Shown: positions 35,544-46,618, counted from the first letter of the stretch. The stretch: 64,000 nucleotides of DNA from an uncultured Shewanella sp. (GCF_947501225.1 NZ_CANMUW010000001.1:62001-126000), one strand, 5' to 3'. Notes: generated by a model from the sequence alone, not told the origin. Program-made: numbers and translations.

Positions 35544-37601
35544 GTGAAGAAAGTCGGAGCTCTACTGCTTTGCATCTTGATGCCCTTTGCATCTGCGTTT
35601 GCTGAGCAGGCTAAACCAGACCAAGTAAAACCAGAGCAGGCTACGACACTATCTGTCGATGTGTTGTGGAAATTAAAGCGTATAGGTAGTCCAACTATTT
35701 CGCCGCAGGGCGAGTATATTATTGCGCCTGTCACTCAATATGATGTGCCAGAAGACAAAGGCGCGACGCAACTCTGGCTGTTCGCCGAAGATGGTTCCAG
35801 CCAGCGACCGATAACTGCCGAAGGTATGCTGGTTAGTGAGCCGGTTTTCTCGCCAGATGGTAAGACATTAGCGTTTGTAAGTAAGCGTGATAAAGATGAA
35901 GCCGGGCAGGTGTACCTGCTGCCTATGGATAAGCCCGGAGAAGCCCAGCGTCTCACCGATGTTCCCGGTGGCGTAAAAGGCGTGAAGTGGGTGGGCGAGC
36001 ATATCTACTTTATCAGCCGTGTCTTCCCCGGTAAAAGCTGGGACGAAATGGCAGAGCAGTTAAAGGCCGATAAAGAGGATAAAGTATCTGCCCGTCAATG
36101 GAATGCGCTGCCTTATTCAAGTTTTGATCACTGGATCGAGGAGGAGCGCCAGGCGCATGTTTTCCGTATTCCGGCAAAGGGGGGGGAGATTGAAGCCATC
36201 ACCCAGGCGCTGAATAAGCAGCTGCCCCGCTCATCTCAAAGTGCCGCCAACTATGATATCTCTCCTGATGAGCGCCTGATTGCGTTTAACAGCAATGGTT
36301 GGGATAACAAGGTCGATCCTAAAGTTGATATCTTTCTGGCTAAGATTGGCAGCGATAAAGCGGAAAATTTAACCTCAAAAAATAATGCGCCGGACACGAA
36401 CCCTACCTTCAGTCCCGATGGTAAGACGTTAGCCTTTACTCGTCAGCTTATTCATGGGTTTTATGCCGATACTGCGAATCTGATCCTATTTAATCTGAAA
36501 AAAGGCACCGAGCGCGAGATAACCACAGATTGGGACCGCTCTGTGACACGTTTCATCTGGACCGCAGACAGTAAGGGCTTTTACGCCGCGATAGATGATG
36601 CCGCAACCCGTCGAATTTTCCATATCGATGTCAAAAACGGCAAAGTAAAAGCAATCACTAAGCAAACTAACTTCGGTAAACCTTCTGTTGCCAAAGACGG
36701 TACCTTAGTGGCGGCAAACGATAGCTTTGTGTACCCGGCTCGTGTCGTTAAAATTAACCCAACCAATGGTAAAACCACACGTTTAGATAGCTTTAATGAC
36801 GATATCCTTGCCGATATCGATATGGGCACCTATGAGTCGGTAACCTATAAAGGGTATAACGATGAAGATGTGCAGATGTGGGTGCACTATCCGCCCGGGT
36901 TCGACAGCAGTAAAGAGTATCCCTTGATGATGCTGATCCACGGTGGTCCCCACGGCGCGATCTCTGATGGTTTCCACTATCGCTGGAATGCTCAGACATT
37001 TGCCTCCTGGGGCTATGTCACCGCCTGGCCTAATTTCCACGGCTCAAACAGCTTCGGTCAGGACTTTACCGACAGCATCAATCCTGACTGGAAAAATAAG
37101 TCATTGGAAGATGTCTTTAAAGCCACCGAGTGGTTTAAACAGAAAGCGTGGATCGATAACGATCGTTTAGTGGCTGGTGGCGCAAGTTATGGCGGGTACC
37201 TAACCTCTATTATCTTAGGTCAGGAGCATCCGTTTAACGCCCTGTTTATCCACGCTGCGGTATATAACATGTACTCGCAGATGGCGGCAGATTTCTCGGT
37301 GCATAGCACCCGGTTCGGCAACTACTGGGAGAAGCCGGAAATTTATAAAGCTATCTCACCCCATTACGGCGCTGAGAACTTCAATACGCCAACCTTAGTG
37401 GTGCATGGCCAGCTGGATTACCGTGTCCCTGTGGGTCAGGGTTTCGAGCTATTCCGTACCCTGCAAACCCGTGGCGTCGAATCCCGCATGATCTACTTCC
37501 CCGATGAAAACCATTGGATCATGAAGCCGAATAACTCTATCTATTGGTATAACCAGGTTGAAGACTGGATGACTAAATATGCCGAGCCAGGTGGGAAGTA
37601 G
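35544..37601 (+). CDS. Secreted S9-family prolyl oligopeptidase / acylaminoacyl peptidase
   Basis: 685 residues from a GTG with AAGGAG eight bases upstream. A signal peptide (MKKVGALLLCILMPFASAFA) is followed by a beta-propeller region of WD40-like repeats (SPDGKTLAF and similar, about 60-400) and an alpha/beta hydrolase domain with HGGPHGAISDGF, nucleophile Ser in GGASYGGYLTS, Asp in HGQLDYRVP and His in DENHWI. It is a periplasmic or extracellular serine peptidase that cleaves short peptides. Transcribed alone and ended by a clear terminator. Confidence 0.92.
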   Translation: MKKVGALLLCILMPFASAFAEQAKPDQVKPEQATTLSVDVLWKLKRIGSPTISPQGEYIIAPVTQYDVPEDKGATQLWLFAEDGSSQRPITAEGMLVSEPVFSPDGKTLAFVSKRDKDEAGQVYLLPMDKPGEAQRLTDVPGGVKGVKWVGEHIYFISRVFPGKSWDEMAEQLKADKEDKVSARQWNALPYSSFDHWIEEERQAHVFRIPAKGGEIEAITQALNKQLPRSSQSAANYDISPDERLIAFNSNGWDNKVDPKVDIFLAKIGSDKAENLTSKNNAPDTNPTFSPDGKTLAFTRQLIHGFYADTANLILFNLKKGTEREITTDWDRSVTRFIWTADSKGFYAAIDDAATRRIFHIDVKNGKVKAITKQTNFGKPSVAKDGTLVAANDSFVYPARVVKINPTNGKTTRLDSFNDDILADIDMGTYESVTYKGYNDEDVQMWVHYPPGFDSSKEYPLMMLIHGGPHGAISDGFHYRWNAQTFASWGYVTAWPNFHGSNSFGQDFTDSINPDWKNKSLEDVFKATEWFKQKAWIDNDRLVAGGASYGGYLTSIILGQEHPFNALFIHAAVYNMYSQMAADFSVHSTRFGNYWEKPEIYKAISPHYGAENFNTPTLVVHGQLDYRVPVGQGFELFRTLQTRGVESRMIYFPDENHWIMKPNNSIYWYNQVEDWMTKYAEPGGK

Positions 37602-37659
37602 CCTAAGCTGAGGTACTTTAGCTAGGTAGTTTGTGAGCACCGCTCATTGATACTTGAAC

Positions 37660-37690
37660 AATGCCGCACCAACCACAGTGCGGCATTTTT
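37660..37690 (+). terminator. Terminator of the S9 peptidase gene
   Basis: AATGCCGCACcaaccacaGTGCGGCATT followed by T-rich sequence. Confidence 0.88.
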
Positions 37691-38183
37691 ATATTTGAAG
37701 CTAGGATTAGGGGGGCGGAGCTAATTAAGTTTGCGCTGTGCTTCAAAGCTAAACCCAAATCGAAGAGATAACTTTCTCGAAATCAGAGTCAGGTGTGAAC
37801 GCGGCTGTGACCGTCCGTGACAGGGATGTCACGGCCGAAGCTATAGGGACATACTTGTGCTGTGTCACAGAAGTGTTTACACAATCCTCGCCGGGAAGGC
37901 GGTAGATAACAATGCAATATTGGTATGTAGAATATTGCCAAATACCAAAACCGCCAAATGACACCTACCTAAAATATACCCAGACATCGTTTTCCAACAA
38001 GCTATTAACCAATAGTGAAAATCACCAACCAGTAGCCTAATCTGCGAATAAACTAAAATGATTCCATCCACTTTCTAAATTCAATTTGATTAATTGTTTG
38101 AAATACAATTAAAAAATAAACTTGGCTTGGCTTTTGCTGTATCTGTATATATTCCAAGGGAATCCAATGACAGGATGGCACAA
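37691..38183. other. 490-base intergenic region with palindromic element
   Basis: I see no gene. From 37795 to about 37880 lies a compact palindromic stretch: GGCTGTGAC pairs with GTCACGGCC, nested around the perfect CCGTGAC (37815-37821) / GTCACGG (37828-37834), followed by GTGCTGTGTCACAG. It looks like a dispersed intergenic repeat. The rest is AT-rich upstream DNA. Confidence 0.5.
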
Positions 38184-38846
38184 ATGAATAAGCTAATAAA
38201 AAAACTTCTTACAGCGACCCTCAGCAGCTTACTGGTTATCTCGGCGGCTTTTTCGACCTTGGCTGTCACCTCGGCCCAAGCCGATGGTGACAGAACATTG
38301 AGCCAGCTCTATAGCTATAACGGTCAGGAGGTGGTGCTCGATATGGATGTGGGTTCAGTTGAGATCTTCGCGACCGATGAGCAGGAGATCAGGGTCGAGG
38401 TGGTGGTGAGTCAGACCGAGACCAGTTGGTTCACGCTCTGGGGCAGTGCGGATATCGCTGGTGTCGAGTTGGATGTGGCTCTGAGTGCTAAAAGGGTTAC
38501 CCTTAAACTGAGTGAGCAGGATGACATTAAGCAGGAGTGGAAGATATACCTTCCCCGCCAGGCGGCGGTTAATCTCAATGTCGGTGTCGGCAATGTAGAG
38601 GTTGTGGAGATGGAAAATGATATCGATATCGATCTGGGAGTTGGTCATGCACAGGTGAAACATAACGTCACCTTCGCTGCGACCTCCCTCGAATCAGGAG
38701 TCGGAGAGGTGTCGGTGAGGGAGTCAGGCAAAAAGGTAGCCGTCGAGCGTAACTTCGTTCGCCAAGCTTATTACAATGAGGAGCAAAGTGGTCTTGGGGA
38801 ACTGCATGTCAATGTTGGTGTGGGCCAGATAGAGATCGAGCGCTAT
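38184..38846 (+). CDS. Exported beta-solenoid-like protein (DUF4097-type)
   Basis: 220-221 residues from the ATG at 38184 (AGGA nine bases upstream; the ATG at 38175 is too close to it). A signal peptide ends near ALAVTSAQA. The mature protein has short repeated strands in which D/N-V-G-V/S-G motifs recur (DMDVGSVEIFATDE, NVGVGNVEVVE, DLGVGHAQVKH, ESGVGEVSVRE, NVGVGQIEIERY), a pattern of DUF4097-like stacked beta strands. Periplasmic or surface location likely; function unknown. The stop codon ends at about 38849. Confidence 0.72.
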
Positions 38847-38935
38847 TAATAAGCCGCCCTGTTGATTAGGGCTTCGGCATAACTCGGAAGGGTGCCATCC
38901 CTTCATTTACAGCTTCGGGTTGGTGACCGATAATT

Positions 38936-38959
38936 AAGCCCACGTGATGTGGGCTTTTT
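38936..38959. terminator. Bidirectional terminator between the exported protein and the EamA gene
   Basis: AAGCCCACgtgatGTGGGCTTTTT, lying between convergent genes. Confidence 0.88.
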
Positions 38960-38981
38960 AAGGGGAAAATTATCTGCTTAC

Positions 38982-39944
38982 CTACACAGATTCTCCAGAG
39001 GTCGGGGCTTTGCTGCGCAGCTTATTCAGATGAGGCAGTAGCTGCTGCAGGGCAAGCGCCGTTAAGATGAGGCTGAGTCCTATATAGGTCGATGTGGCGA
39101 TCTCCTCTTGCAATATCCAGGCGATAAAACCGATGGACATGACCGGAGACATGAATACCATAGTGCTGATACTGGCGGTGCGATCAGCCTTTTTCAGCGC
39201 CACTAACCAGAGGACGAAGGTGACGCCCATCTCGAACAGGCCCACATAGATACCGGCAGCAAATGCCTGGAAGTTCCAGCTTGGCAGTGCCTGTGTGAAT
39301 AACAGAGTGCCTAAGATAAACGGAAAGCCAACAAGAAAGCTGAGCAGCAGACTGACGACGGGATCGCCTTTATCTTTAGTGTTGATGATCCAGTAGAGTG
39401 ACCAGAGCAGGGTGCTGGTCAGTGCCAGCATGACCCCGGTGCCGCTCTCGAAAGAAAATCCGGTCAACTCACCATTGGTGGCGATTACGAATACACCAAA
39501 ATATGCAATGACCGCTGCCGTTATATCACTCTTTCTCAGTTTCTGTGCTAACAGAGGCACCGAAAGCAGTGGCAGCAGGATGGCCCAGGTGTAATTAAGC
39601 GAGAGTGCCTGTTGAGCCGGCAGAAGATCGTAGGCTTTAAATAGCACCAGGTAGTATAGGAACGGATTGAGTAACCCGGTCTGCAGGTAAAACAGCGGAC
39701 GCTGAGAGAACTGTTGTTTTATCAGGTTTAGTTTTCGCTGAGCCGTGAGAATAAGCCCCAACGCGAAGATAGAGGTTAATACGGCTATAAACACCAGCTG
39801 CAGCGGACTCAAGTGCGCTAGCGCCAGCTTAAAAGCGGTGGCAACAGTAGACCAGAGGCAGATAGCGCCAATGCCATACAGATAGGCCTGATTGGATTGT
39901 TTCAATGAATTTACTCTTACAACATAGATGACTAAATGATGCAC
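38982..39944 (-). CDS. DMT-superfamily (EamA) exporter
   Basis: 320 residues, about ten membrane helices in two EamA repeats (about 20-145 and 165-300), for example YGIGAICLWSTVATAFKLALAHLSP and GTGVMLALTSTLLWSLYWIIN. It is a probable exporter of amino acids or metabolites; substrate unknown. The first dozen residues may not be translated: a start at about NSLKQSNQAYL via an upstream GTG is equally possible. Transcribed away from dnaK. Confidence 0.85.
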   Translation of the reverse strand: MHHLVIYVVRVNSLKQSNQAYLYGIGAICLWSTVATAFKLALAHLSPLQLVFIAVLTSIFALGLILTAQRKLNLIKQQFSQRPLFYLQTGLLNPFLYYLVLFKAYDLLPAQQALSLNYTWAILLPLLSVPLLAQKLRKSDITAAVIAYFGVFVIATNGELTGFSFESGTGVMLALTSTLLWSLYWIINTKDKGDPVVSLLLSFLVGFPFILGTLLFTQALPSWNFQAFAAGIYVGLFEMGVTFVLWLVALKKADRTASISTMVFMSPVMSIGFIAWILQEEIATSTYIGLSLILTALALQQLLPHLNKLRSKAPTSGESV

Positions 39945-40147
39945 TCGAAGTTTCTACTGCATCACACCTTAAGATTGCATGCATTATACGGTATCCTTTT
40001 TGTCAATTGTGAGTTTGGGATCAAAAAATTTACCGATGTGACTAATTTTTCCCTAATGCCCCTTGTATTCGATATCAACGTCCCAATATAGGGTGTTAAG
40101 GAAAGATATCGGGAAAACGGGATTGGAAATTAAAGCTGATATTTAGG

Positions 40148-40176
40148 CTTGAAAACCCTTGAGTCCATCCCCATAT
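40148..40176 (+). promoter_or_regulatory. Sigma-32 heat-shock promoter of dnaK
   Basis: -35 CTTGAAA (40148-40154), 14-bp spacer, -10 CCCCATAT (40169-40176), an essentially perfect match to the RpoH consensus, 52 bases before the dnaK ATG. Confidence 0.92.
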
Positions 40177-40228
40177 CTCCAATCAGATAACAAATTTAGT
40201 TTTATAGAAAGATTTCAGGAGCACCACA

Positions 40229-42151
40229 ATGGGTAAAATTATTGGTATCGATTTAGGCACGACTAACTCTTGCGTAGCCGTTTTGGATGGCGACACACCA
40301 CGCGTATTGGAGAATGCCGAAGGCGATCGTACTACCCCGTCAATCATTGCTTACACTGGTGAAGAGATCTTAGTGGGTCAACCTGCAAAGCGTCAGGCTG
40401 TTACAAACCCAACAAACACTTTCTTTGCGATTAAGCGTCTTATTGGTCGCCGCTTTAAAGATGATGAAGTTCAGCGTGACGTTGACATCATGCCGTTCAA
40501 GATCATCGATGCAGATAATGGCGATGCATGGGTTGAGGCTCATGGTAAGAAGATGGCTCCGCCACAAGTTTCTGCTGAAACTCTGAAAAAGATGAAGAAA
40601 ACTGCCGAAGACTTCTTAGGCGAAGAGGTGACTGAAGCGGTAATTACAGTTCCAGCTTACTTCAACGATTCGCAGCGTCAGGCGACTAAAGATGCCGGCC
40701 GTATCGCTGGTCTTGAAGTAAAGCGTATCATCAACGAGCCTACAGCGGCCGCACTTGCTTACGGTATCGATAAGAAGCAAGGCGACAACATCGTTGCGGT
40801 ATACGATTTAGGTGGTGGTACTTTCGATATCTCTATCATCGAAATCGACAGTGTCGAAGGTGAGCAGACTTTCGAAGTTCTGGCGACTAACGGTGACACA
40901 CACTTAGGTGGTGAAGATTTCGATAACCGTCTGATCAACTACCTTGCTGACGAGTTCAAGAAAGAGCAATCTCTTGACCTACGTAACGACCCGCTAGCGA
41001 TGCAGCGTCTGAAAGAAGCGGCTGAGAAAGCTAAGATTGAGCTTTCAAGCACGACACAGACTGAAGTTAACCTGCCTTACATCACTGCCGATGCAACAGG
41101 TCCTAAGCACTTAGTGGTTAAGATCACTCGCGCTAAGCTTGAGTCTCTGGTTGAAGATCTGATCACTCGCTCACTTGAGCCGTTGAAAGTCGCTCTTGCT
41201 GATGCCGACCTATCAGTATCTGATATCAACGAAGTGATTCTTGTTGGTGGTCAGACTCGTATGCCTAAAGTTCGTGAAGAGGTTTCTGCTTTCTTCGGTA
41301 AAGAGCTGCGTCAAGACGTTAACCCAGACGAAGCAGTTGCTATCGGTGCTGCAGTTCAAGCTGGTGTACTGGCTGGTGATGTAAAAGACGTACTTCTACT
41401 GGACGTTACACCTCTGTCTCTGGGTATCGAGACAATGGGTAGCGTAATGACTAAGCTTATCGAGAAGAACACTACTATCCCGACTAAAGCTTCACAAACA
41501 TTCTCGACTGCTGACGACAACCAAAGCGCCGTGACAATTCACGTACTTCAAGGTGAGCGTAAGCAATCAAGCGGTAACAAGTCTCTGGGTCAATTCAACC
41601 TGGAAGGTATCGAGCCGGCTCCACGTGGTATGCCACAGATTGAAGTTGCTTTCGATATCGATGCCGATGGTATCTTGCACGTATCGGCTACCGATAAGAA
41701 GACGGGTAAGGCACAGAACATCACCATTAAAGCCTCTTCTGGTCTGAGTGACGAAGAAGTTGAAGCTATGGTTCGTGATGCTGAAGCACACGCTGACGAA
41801 GATGCTAAGTTTGAAGAGCTGGTTACAGCTCGTAACCAGGCCGACGGCATGGTTCACGCGACTAAGAAGCAGATCGAAGAAGCGGGTGAAGCATTACCAG
41901 CCGATGAGAAAGAGAAGATTGAAACGGCTATTTCAGCGGTAGAAGCTGCCGTTAAAGGTAGCGATAAAGAAGCTATCGAGAAGTCAACTCAAGAGCTGAT
42001 GGAAGCATCATCGAAGTTGATGGAAATTGCCCAGGCTAAAGCACAGGCTGAGCAGGGACAACAGGCTCCGGAAGGTGAAGCACAAGCGGCTAAGCCTGAT
42101 GAAGATGTTGTTGATGCTGAGTTTGAAGAAGTGAAAGACGACAAGAAATAA
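40229..42151 (+). CDS. dnaK: Hsp70 chaperone DnaK
   Basis: 640 residues, full length. The ATPase domain begins [17 protein letters not shown] and includes [13 protein letters not shown] and [14 protein letters not shown]. The linker [16 protein letters not shown] leads to the substrate-binding domain, and the lid ends in the acidic EEVKDDKK tail (EEVxD-like). It binds exposed hydrophobic segments with DnaJ and GrpE. Transcribed from the sigma-32 promoter upstream; dnaJ follows after about 100 bases. Confidence 0.98.
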   Translation: MGKIIGIDLGTTNSCVAVLDGDTPRVLENAEGDRTTPSIIAYTGEEILVGQPAKRQAVTNPTNTFFAIKRLIGRRFKDDEVQRDVDIMPFKIIDADNGDAWVEAHGKKMAPPQVSAETLKKMKKTAEDFLGEEVTEAVITVPAYFNDSQRQATKDAGRIAGLEVKRIINEPTAAALAYGIDKKQGDNIVAVYDLGGGTFDISIIEIDSVEGEQTFEVLATNGDTHLGGEDFDNRLINYLADEFKKEQSLDLRNDPLAMQRLKEAAEKAKIELSSTTQTEVNLPYITADATGPKHLVVKITRAKLESLVEDLITRSLEPLKVALADADLSVSDINEVILVGGQTRMPKVREEVSAFFGKELRQDVNPDEAVAIGAAVQAGVLAGDVKDVLLLDVTPLSLGIETMGSVMTKLIEKNTTIPTKASQTFSTADDNQSAVTIHVLQGERKQSSGNKSLGQFNLEGIEPAPRGMPQIEVAFDIDADGILHVSATDKKTGKAQNITIKASSGLSDEEVEAMVRDAEAHADEDAKFEELVTARNQADGMVHATKKQIEEAGEALPADEKEKIETAISAVEAAVKGSDKEAIEKSTQELMEASSKLMEIAQAKAQAEQGQQAPEGEAQAAKPDEDVVDAEFEEVKDDKK

Positions 42152-42252
42152 TATAGGCTAACCCCTAAATTATTTTCTGCGGGCGTTAGGGGAAACTCTA
42201 ACGCCCGTTGTCACAACATTAGCTACAACTTCAGCAAAGAAAGCGTGAGATT

Positions 42253-43389
42253 ATGTCAAAGCGAGATTATTACGAAGTATTAGGTGTCGGCCGTGATGCC
42301 AGCGAACGTGAAATTAAAAAGGCTTACAAACGTTTAGCCATGAAATTTCATCCGGATCGCAACCCAGGTGATAAGGCGGCAGAGAGCAGCTTTAAAGAGG
42401 CCAAAGAGGCTTATGAGATCCTGACGGACGCGGACAAGAAAGCGGCTTACGATCAGTTTGGCCACGCTGGTGTCGATCCTAACCGTGGTGGCGGTGGCTT
42501 TGGTGGCAGTGCCGATTTCGGTGATGTCTTTGGCGATGTCTTCGGTGATATCTTCGGTGGTGGTCGTCGTGGCGGCGGTCAGCGCCAGGCTGCACGTGGT
42601 AGCGATCTGCGTTATAACCTTGAGCTCTCTCTGGAAGAGGCGGTTAAAGGTTTAACTAAAGAGCTGCGTATTCCAACATTGGCAGCCTGTGATGCATGTG
42701 ATGGCAGCGGTGCCAAGAAAGGTACCTCACCGACAACCTGTGGAACATGTCATGGTCAGGGCCAGGTGCAGATGCGTCAAGGCTTCTTTGCTGTTCAGCA
42801 GGCCTGTCCTACCTGTCATGGCCGCGGTAAGATCATCAAAGATCCCTGTAACAAGTGTCACGGTGAAGGTCGCGTCGAGAAGAGCAAAACTTTGTCGGTT
42901 AAGATCCCGGCTGGCGTCGATAACGGCGATCGTATTCGTCTCTCAGGCGAAGGCGAAGCGGGCGAATTTGGTGCCCCACCAGGTGATCTGTATGTACAGG
43001 TCAGTGTTCGTGAGCATGCTATCTTCGTGCGTGACGGTAACAACCTGTACTGTGAAGTGCCGATCTCTTTCAGTAAGGCTGCGCTTGGCGGCGAGATCGA
43101 GGTGCCGACGCTCGATGGTAAGGTTAACCTTAAGATCCCTTCCGAAACTCAGACCGGCCGTATGTTCCGTATGCGTGGCAAAGGCGTAAAGTCTGTTCGC
43201 AGCCATGCTGTTGGTGACTTGCTGTGCAAGGTTGTGATGGAGACGCCTGTTAAGCTTAACGAGCGTCAGAAAGAGCTGCTTCGTGAGTTCGATGAGACCC
43301 TAACAGGTTCATCTTCTAAGAAACATAGCCCTAAGGCTGAAGGTTTCTTCGATGGCGTGAAGAAGTTTTTTCAGGACCTGAATAGTTAA
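42253..43389 (+). CDS. dnaJ: Co-chaperone DnaJ (Hsp40)
   Basis: 378 residues. J domain with the HPD motif ([10 protein letters not shown], about 28-37), Gly/Phe-rich linker (about 75-115), four CxxCxGxG zinc repeats ([32 protein letters not shown]) and C-terminal beta domains. It stimulates DnaK ATPase. Second gene of the heat-shock operon, ended by its own terminator. Confidence 0.98.
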   Translation: MSKRDYYEVLGVGRDASEREIKKAYKRLAMKFHPDRNPGDKAAESSFKEAKEAYEILTDADKKAAYDQFGHAGVDPNRGGGGFGGSADFGDVFGDVFGDIFGGGRRGGGQRQAARGSDLRYNLELSLEEAVKGLTKELRIPTLAACDACDGSGAKKGTSPTTCGTCHGQGQVQMRQGFFAVQQACPTCHGRGKIIKDPCNKCHGEGRVEKSKTLSVKIPAGVDNGDRIRLSGEGEAGEFGAPPGDLYVQVSVREHAIFVRDGNNLYCEVPISFSKAALGGEIEVPTLDGKVNLKIPSETQTGRMFRMRGKGVKSVRSHAVGDLLCKVVMETPVKLNERQKELLREFDETLTGSSSKKHSPKAEGFFDGVKKFFQDLNS

Positions 43390-43411
43390 AGTTCGCTTTG
43401 CTATATGAAGA

Positions 43412-43436
43412 AGCCTCGCAAATGCGGGGCTTTTTT
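43412..43436 (+). terminator. Terminator of dnaKJ
   Basis: AGCCTCGCaaatGCGGGGCTTTTTT, with one G-T pair in the stem. Confidence 0.9.
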
Positions 43437-43440
43437 GTAC

Positions 43441-43600
43441 ATGGCCGAAAATGTTCCCGACATTTTTCGGCATTTCCTCCATCCATGGAGGTCAGATGTG
43501 CTTATCCCTATATGCCATGGATGGTGTAAGCGGGGGGGGGGGGTAATGCTGAGGCAGGAGCTAGGTTATTCTCTATGTAGGAGCGGCTTTAGCCGCGAAT
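43441..43600. repeat. Intergenic palindromic repeat, G12 tract and REP-like element
   Basis: CCGAAAATGTtcccgACATTTTtCGG hairpin (about 43444-43471), then GGAGGTCAGA and TTATCCCT blocks that recur at 46187-46410. An uninterrupted run of 12 G residues (43532-43543) and a REP-like GTAGGAGCGGCTTTAGCCGC hairpin (43577-43596) complete it. No gene here. Confidence 0.7.
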
Positions 43601-43715
43601 GTTTATGCGCTATCTTTTTGTTTGCATTTATCGTCTAATTTAAGTCTTAAGACTCTGATTGTCTGAGCTTGCATTCAGCTACAAGTTTCATCGTTTTTAT
43701 AAAGGATTATTGTCC

Positions 43716-44516
43716 ATGAAAATCTTAGTTATCCTATTCACTGCTCTCCTGTTTTTGAGTGGCTGTGCCACCCATCAATCACCGACAGGCCGAAATCAGG
43801 TGTTACTTTTCTCCTCCGAAGAGATCGAACTGATGGGCGCTAGTTCATTCGAGCATATCAAGCGGCAGGAGACGATCAGTCACAATGCGGAGCAAAACCG
43901 CTATGTAAATTGTGTCGCCGACAGGATCACTGCGGTGCTGCCAGGCAGTGACCTATCATGGGATGTCATCGTGTTCGAGTCTGAGCAGGTCAATGCTTTT
44001 GCACTACCCGGTGGCCATATCGGAGTTTATACGGGCCTGCTACAGGTGGCTGAAAATGAGCATCAATTAGCGACCGTAATTGGGCATGAAGTGGCGCATG
44101 TCATTGCCAATCACAGTAATGAACAGGTTTCCCGTGCACAGCTGTCGGGCATAGGTATGCAGATTGCTGATGCGGCATTGGGTGCGGGCGGGAGCAGCAA
44201 CAAAGAGTTATATATGGCCGCATTGGGACTCGGGGCGCAAGTAGGCTTTATCCTGCCTTATGGTCGGGAGCAGGAGAGCGAAGCTGATATCATGGGGGTA
44301 GAGCTGATGGCGCGTGCGGGATTCGATCCGGCCCAAAGTATCGAGTTATGGCTAAATATGGCTAAACGAGGCGGAGAGCAGGGGCCCGAACTGTTGTCGA
44401 CACACCCCTCTCACGGTCATCGAATCGATGATTTAACTAAGATGCAGCAGCAAGTCGGGCCTTTATATCAGGCCAGTCAATCTGCCGATAAAAACAGCTG
44501 CCATTTTATGAAATAA
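43716..44516 (+). CDS. M48-family metalloprotease, lipoprotein (LoiP/YcaL-like)
   Basis: 266 residues from the ATG at 43716 (MKILVILFTALLFLSGC), with AAGGA upstream; the longer frame from 43659 starts in repeat-derived DNA. Lipobox LFLSGC. The protease domain has the zinc motif HEVAH (in VIGHEVAHVIANH) and the third ligand Glu in EQESEADIMG; STHPSHGHRI is typical. It is predicted to sit on the outer membrane facing the periplasm and to degrade misfolded outer-membrane proteins. Stand-alone gene. Confidence 0.9.
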   Translation: MKILVILFTALLFLSGCATHQSPTGRNQVLLFSSEEIELMGASSFEHIKRQETISHNAEQNRYVNCVADRITAVLPGSDLSWDVIVFESEQVNAFALPGGHIGVYTGLLQVAENEHQLATVIGHEVAHVIANHSNEQVSRAQLSGIGMQIADAALGAGGSSNKELYMAALGLGAQVGFILPYGREQESEADIMGVELMARAGFDPAQSIELWLNMAKRGGEQGPELLSTHPSHGHRIDDLTKMQQQVGPLYQASQSADKNSCHFMK

Positions 44517-44599
44517 TCCATTAGTTATAAGGAATCTTTGTTGGGAGTATGGTAAAGTGTCGCGCGAAATTTAATTGAATCATTGAGAGTAGGATTATT

Positions 44600-45217
44600 A
44601 TGTCTGACAAGTTCACTACTATTGAAGAGCAAGCAAGTTACGGTGTGGGTCGTCAACTAGGTGAGCAATTAGCTGCCAACTCATTTGAAGGTATCAATAT
44701 CTCAGCTGTACAGCTAGGCCTTTCTGATGCGTTTGACGGTAAAGAGAGCCAGGTTGCGATGCAAGATCTTCAAGTTGCTTTTACTGAGATCAGTCAGCGT
44801 ATTCAGAAAGTTCAGGAAGCGGCTGCTGAAGCTGCATCGGCTGAAGGTGCATCTTTCCTTGCTGAAAATGCTAAGCGCGAAGGTGTTCATACTTTGGATT
44901 CCGGTCTTCAGTATGAAGTTATCAGCGAAGGCGCAGGTGATAAGCCAAGCCTGGACTCAACAGTTCGTACCCACTACCACGGTACTTTCATCAATGGTGA
45001 TGTATTCGATAGTTCAGTTGTACGCGATCAGCCTGCCGAGTTCCCGGTTTCTGGTGTGATTGCCGGTTGGACTGAAGCACTGCAGCTAATGCCTGTAGGT
45101 GCTAAGTGGAAGCTATATGTTCCTCATCACTTAGCCTATGGTGAGCGTGGTGCCGGTGCATCTATCCCTCCATATTCGGCGTTGGTATTTGAGGTCGAGC
45201 TTCTCGACATTTTGTAA
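44600..45217 (+). CDS. fklB: FKBP-type peptidyl-prolyl isomerase FklB (FKBP22)
   Basis: 205 residues. The N-terminal dimerisation domain has YGVGRQLGEQLAANSF and a long helix to about 95; the FKBP domain follows (YEVISEGAGDKP, HYHGTFINGDVFDSS, VIAGWTEALQLMPVGAKWKLYVPHHLAYGERGAG, LVFEVELLDI). No signal peptide, so cytoplasmic. Monocistronic with a strong terminator. Confidence 0.93.
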   Translation: MSDKFTTIEEQASYGVGRQLGEQLAANSFEGINISAVQLGLSDAFDGKESQVAMQDLQVAFTEISQRIQKVQEAAAEAASAEGASFLAENAKREGVHTLDSGLQYEVISEGAGDKPSLDSTVRTHYHGTFINGDVFDSSVVRDQPAEFPVSGVIAGWTEALQLMPVGAKWKLYVPHHLAYGERGAGASIPPYSALVFEVELLDIL

Positions 45218-45221
45218 TATT

Positions 45222-45253
45222 AAAAGCCTAAGCTGATGCTTAGGCTTTTTTTT
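45222..45253 (+). terminator. Terminator of fklB
   Basis: AAAAGCCTAAGCtgatGCTTAGGCTT stem with an eight-T tail. Confidence 0.93.
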
Positions 45254-45311
45254 GGAAAAAATATCTGTTGTGCAGTAGTGTTAAAGAACTGATTGTTGTG
45301 AAAAGAGTTAA

Positions 45312-46151
<840 letters not shown>

Positions 46152-46159
46152 AGTCAATG

Positions 46160-46185
46160 AAAACCGTCAATTCGACGGTTTTTTT
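46160..46185 (+). terminator. Terminator of dapB
   Basis: AAAACCGTCaattCGACGGTTTTTTT. Confidence 0.92.
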
Positions 46186-46186
46186 A

Positions 46187-46410
46187 TGCATGGCCTGAAA
46201 TGTTCCAAACATTTCATGGCATTCCCTCCATGACCCGTAGGGATATGGGGAATGTCTGAATGCTATCGGGAATAGCACTGACCCGTGGAGGTCAGAGCAT
46301 TTATCCCTGAACACCAGGACGGTGTAGGAAGGGGTTTATGCATGGACGCATTTATCCCTGAACACCAGGACGGTGTAGGAAGGGATTTATGCATGGACGC
46401 ATCAGTCCCT
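46187..46410. repeat. Intergenic repeat cluster with 51-bp tandem repeat
   Basis: TGAAATGTTccaAACATTTCA hairpin near 46197-46218 corresponds to the 43444 hairpin with changed but still complementary arms. It is followed by GGAGGTCAGA and a 51-bp direct repeat: copy 1 is 46297-46347, copy 2 is 46348-46398, and a partial copy starts at 46399. Each copy has TTATCCCTGAACACCAGGAC and TTATGCATGGACG. The minus-strand frame through it (17-residue repeat) is a by-product. Confidence 0.75.
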
Positions 46411-46504
46411 TTCACCTGCTGCACATTTCCGCTGTTTCTGGCGGTCATGGCTTAGGTGAAATTTTTTTGAAGAAAAAATAAAAAAAGATAGACGAATCAC
46501 AGGA

Positions 46505-46518
46505 AAGCATATATGCTT
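46505..46518. promoter_or_regulatory. Palindrome in the carAB leader
   Basis: AAGCATATATGCTT, a perfect 14-bp palindrome about 100 bases before carA, between AT-rich stretches. It could be an operator, but it does not match the ArgR box. Confidence 0.4.
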
Positions 46519-46618
46519 GTCCGAATTTGTCAAAATTTCGCTTTTGTGCGGAAGTTGGTATTTTAAAAACAAACAAAACCATTATATTTCAGTGGCTTGG
46601 CTCTTTATGGAGGTCGCG

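Noticed and set aside
46263..46448. 61-residue minus-strand frame with a 17-residue repeat
   Set aside because: It is the translation of the 51-bp intergenic tandem repeat, with no start signal.
46505..46518. Palindrome AAGCATATATGCTT as an ArgR box for carAB
   Set aside because: It lacks the TGAAT/ATTCA half-sites of ArgR, so only a generic operator possibility is recorded.
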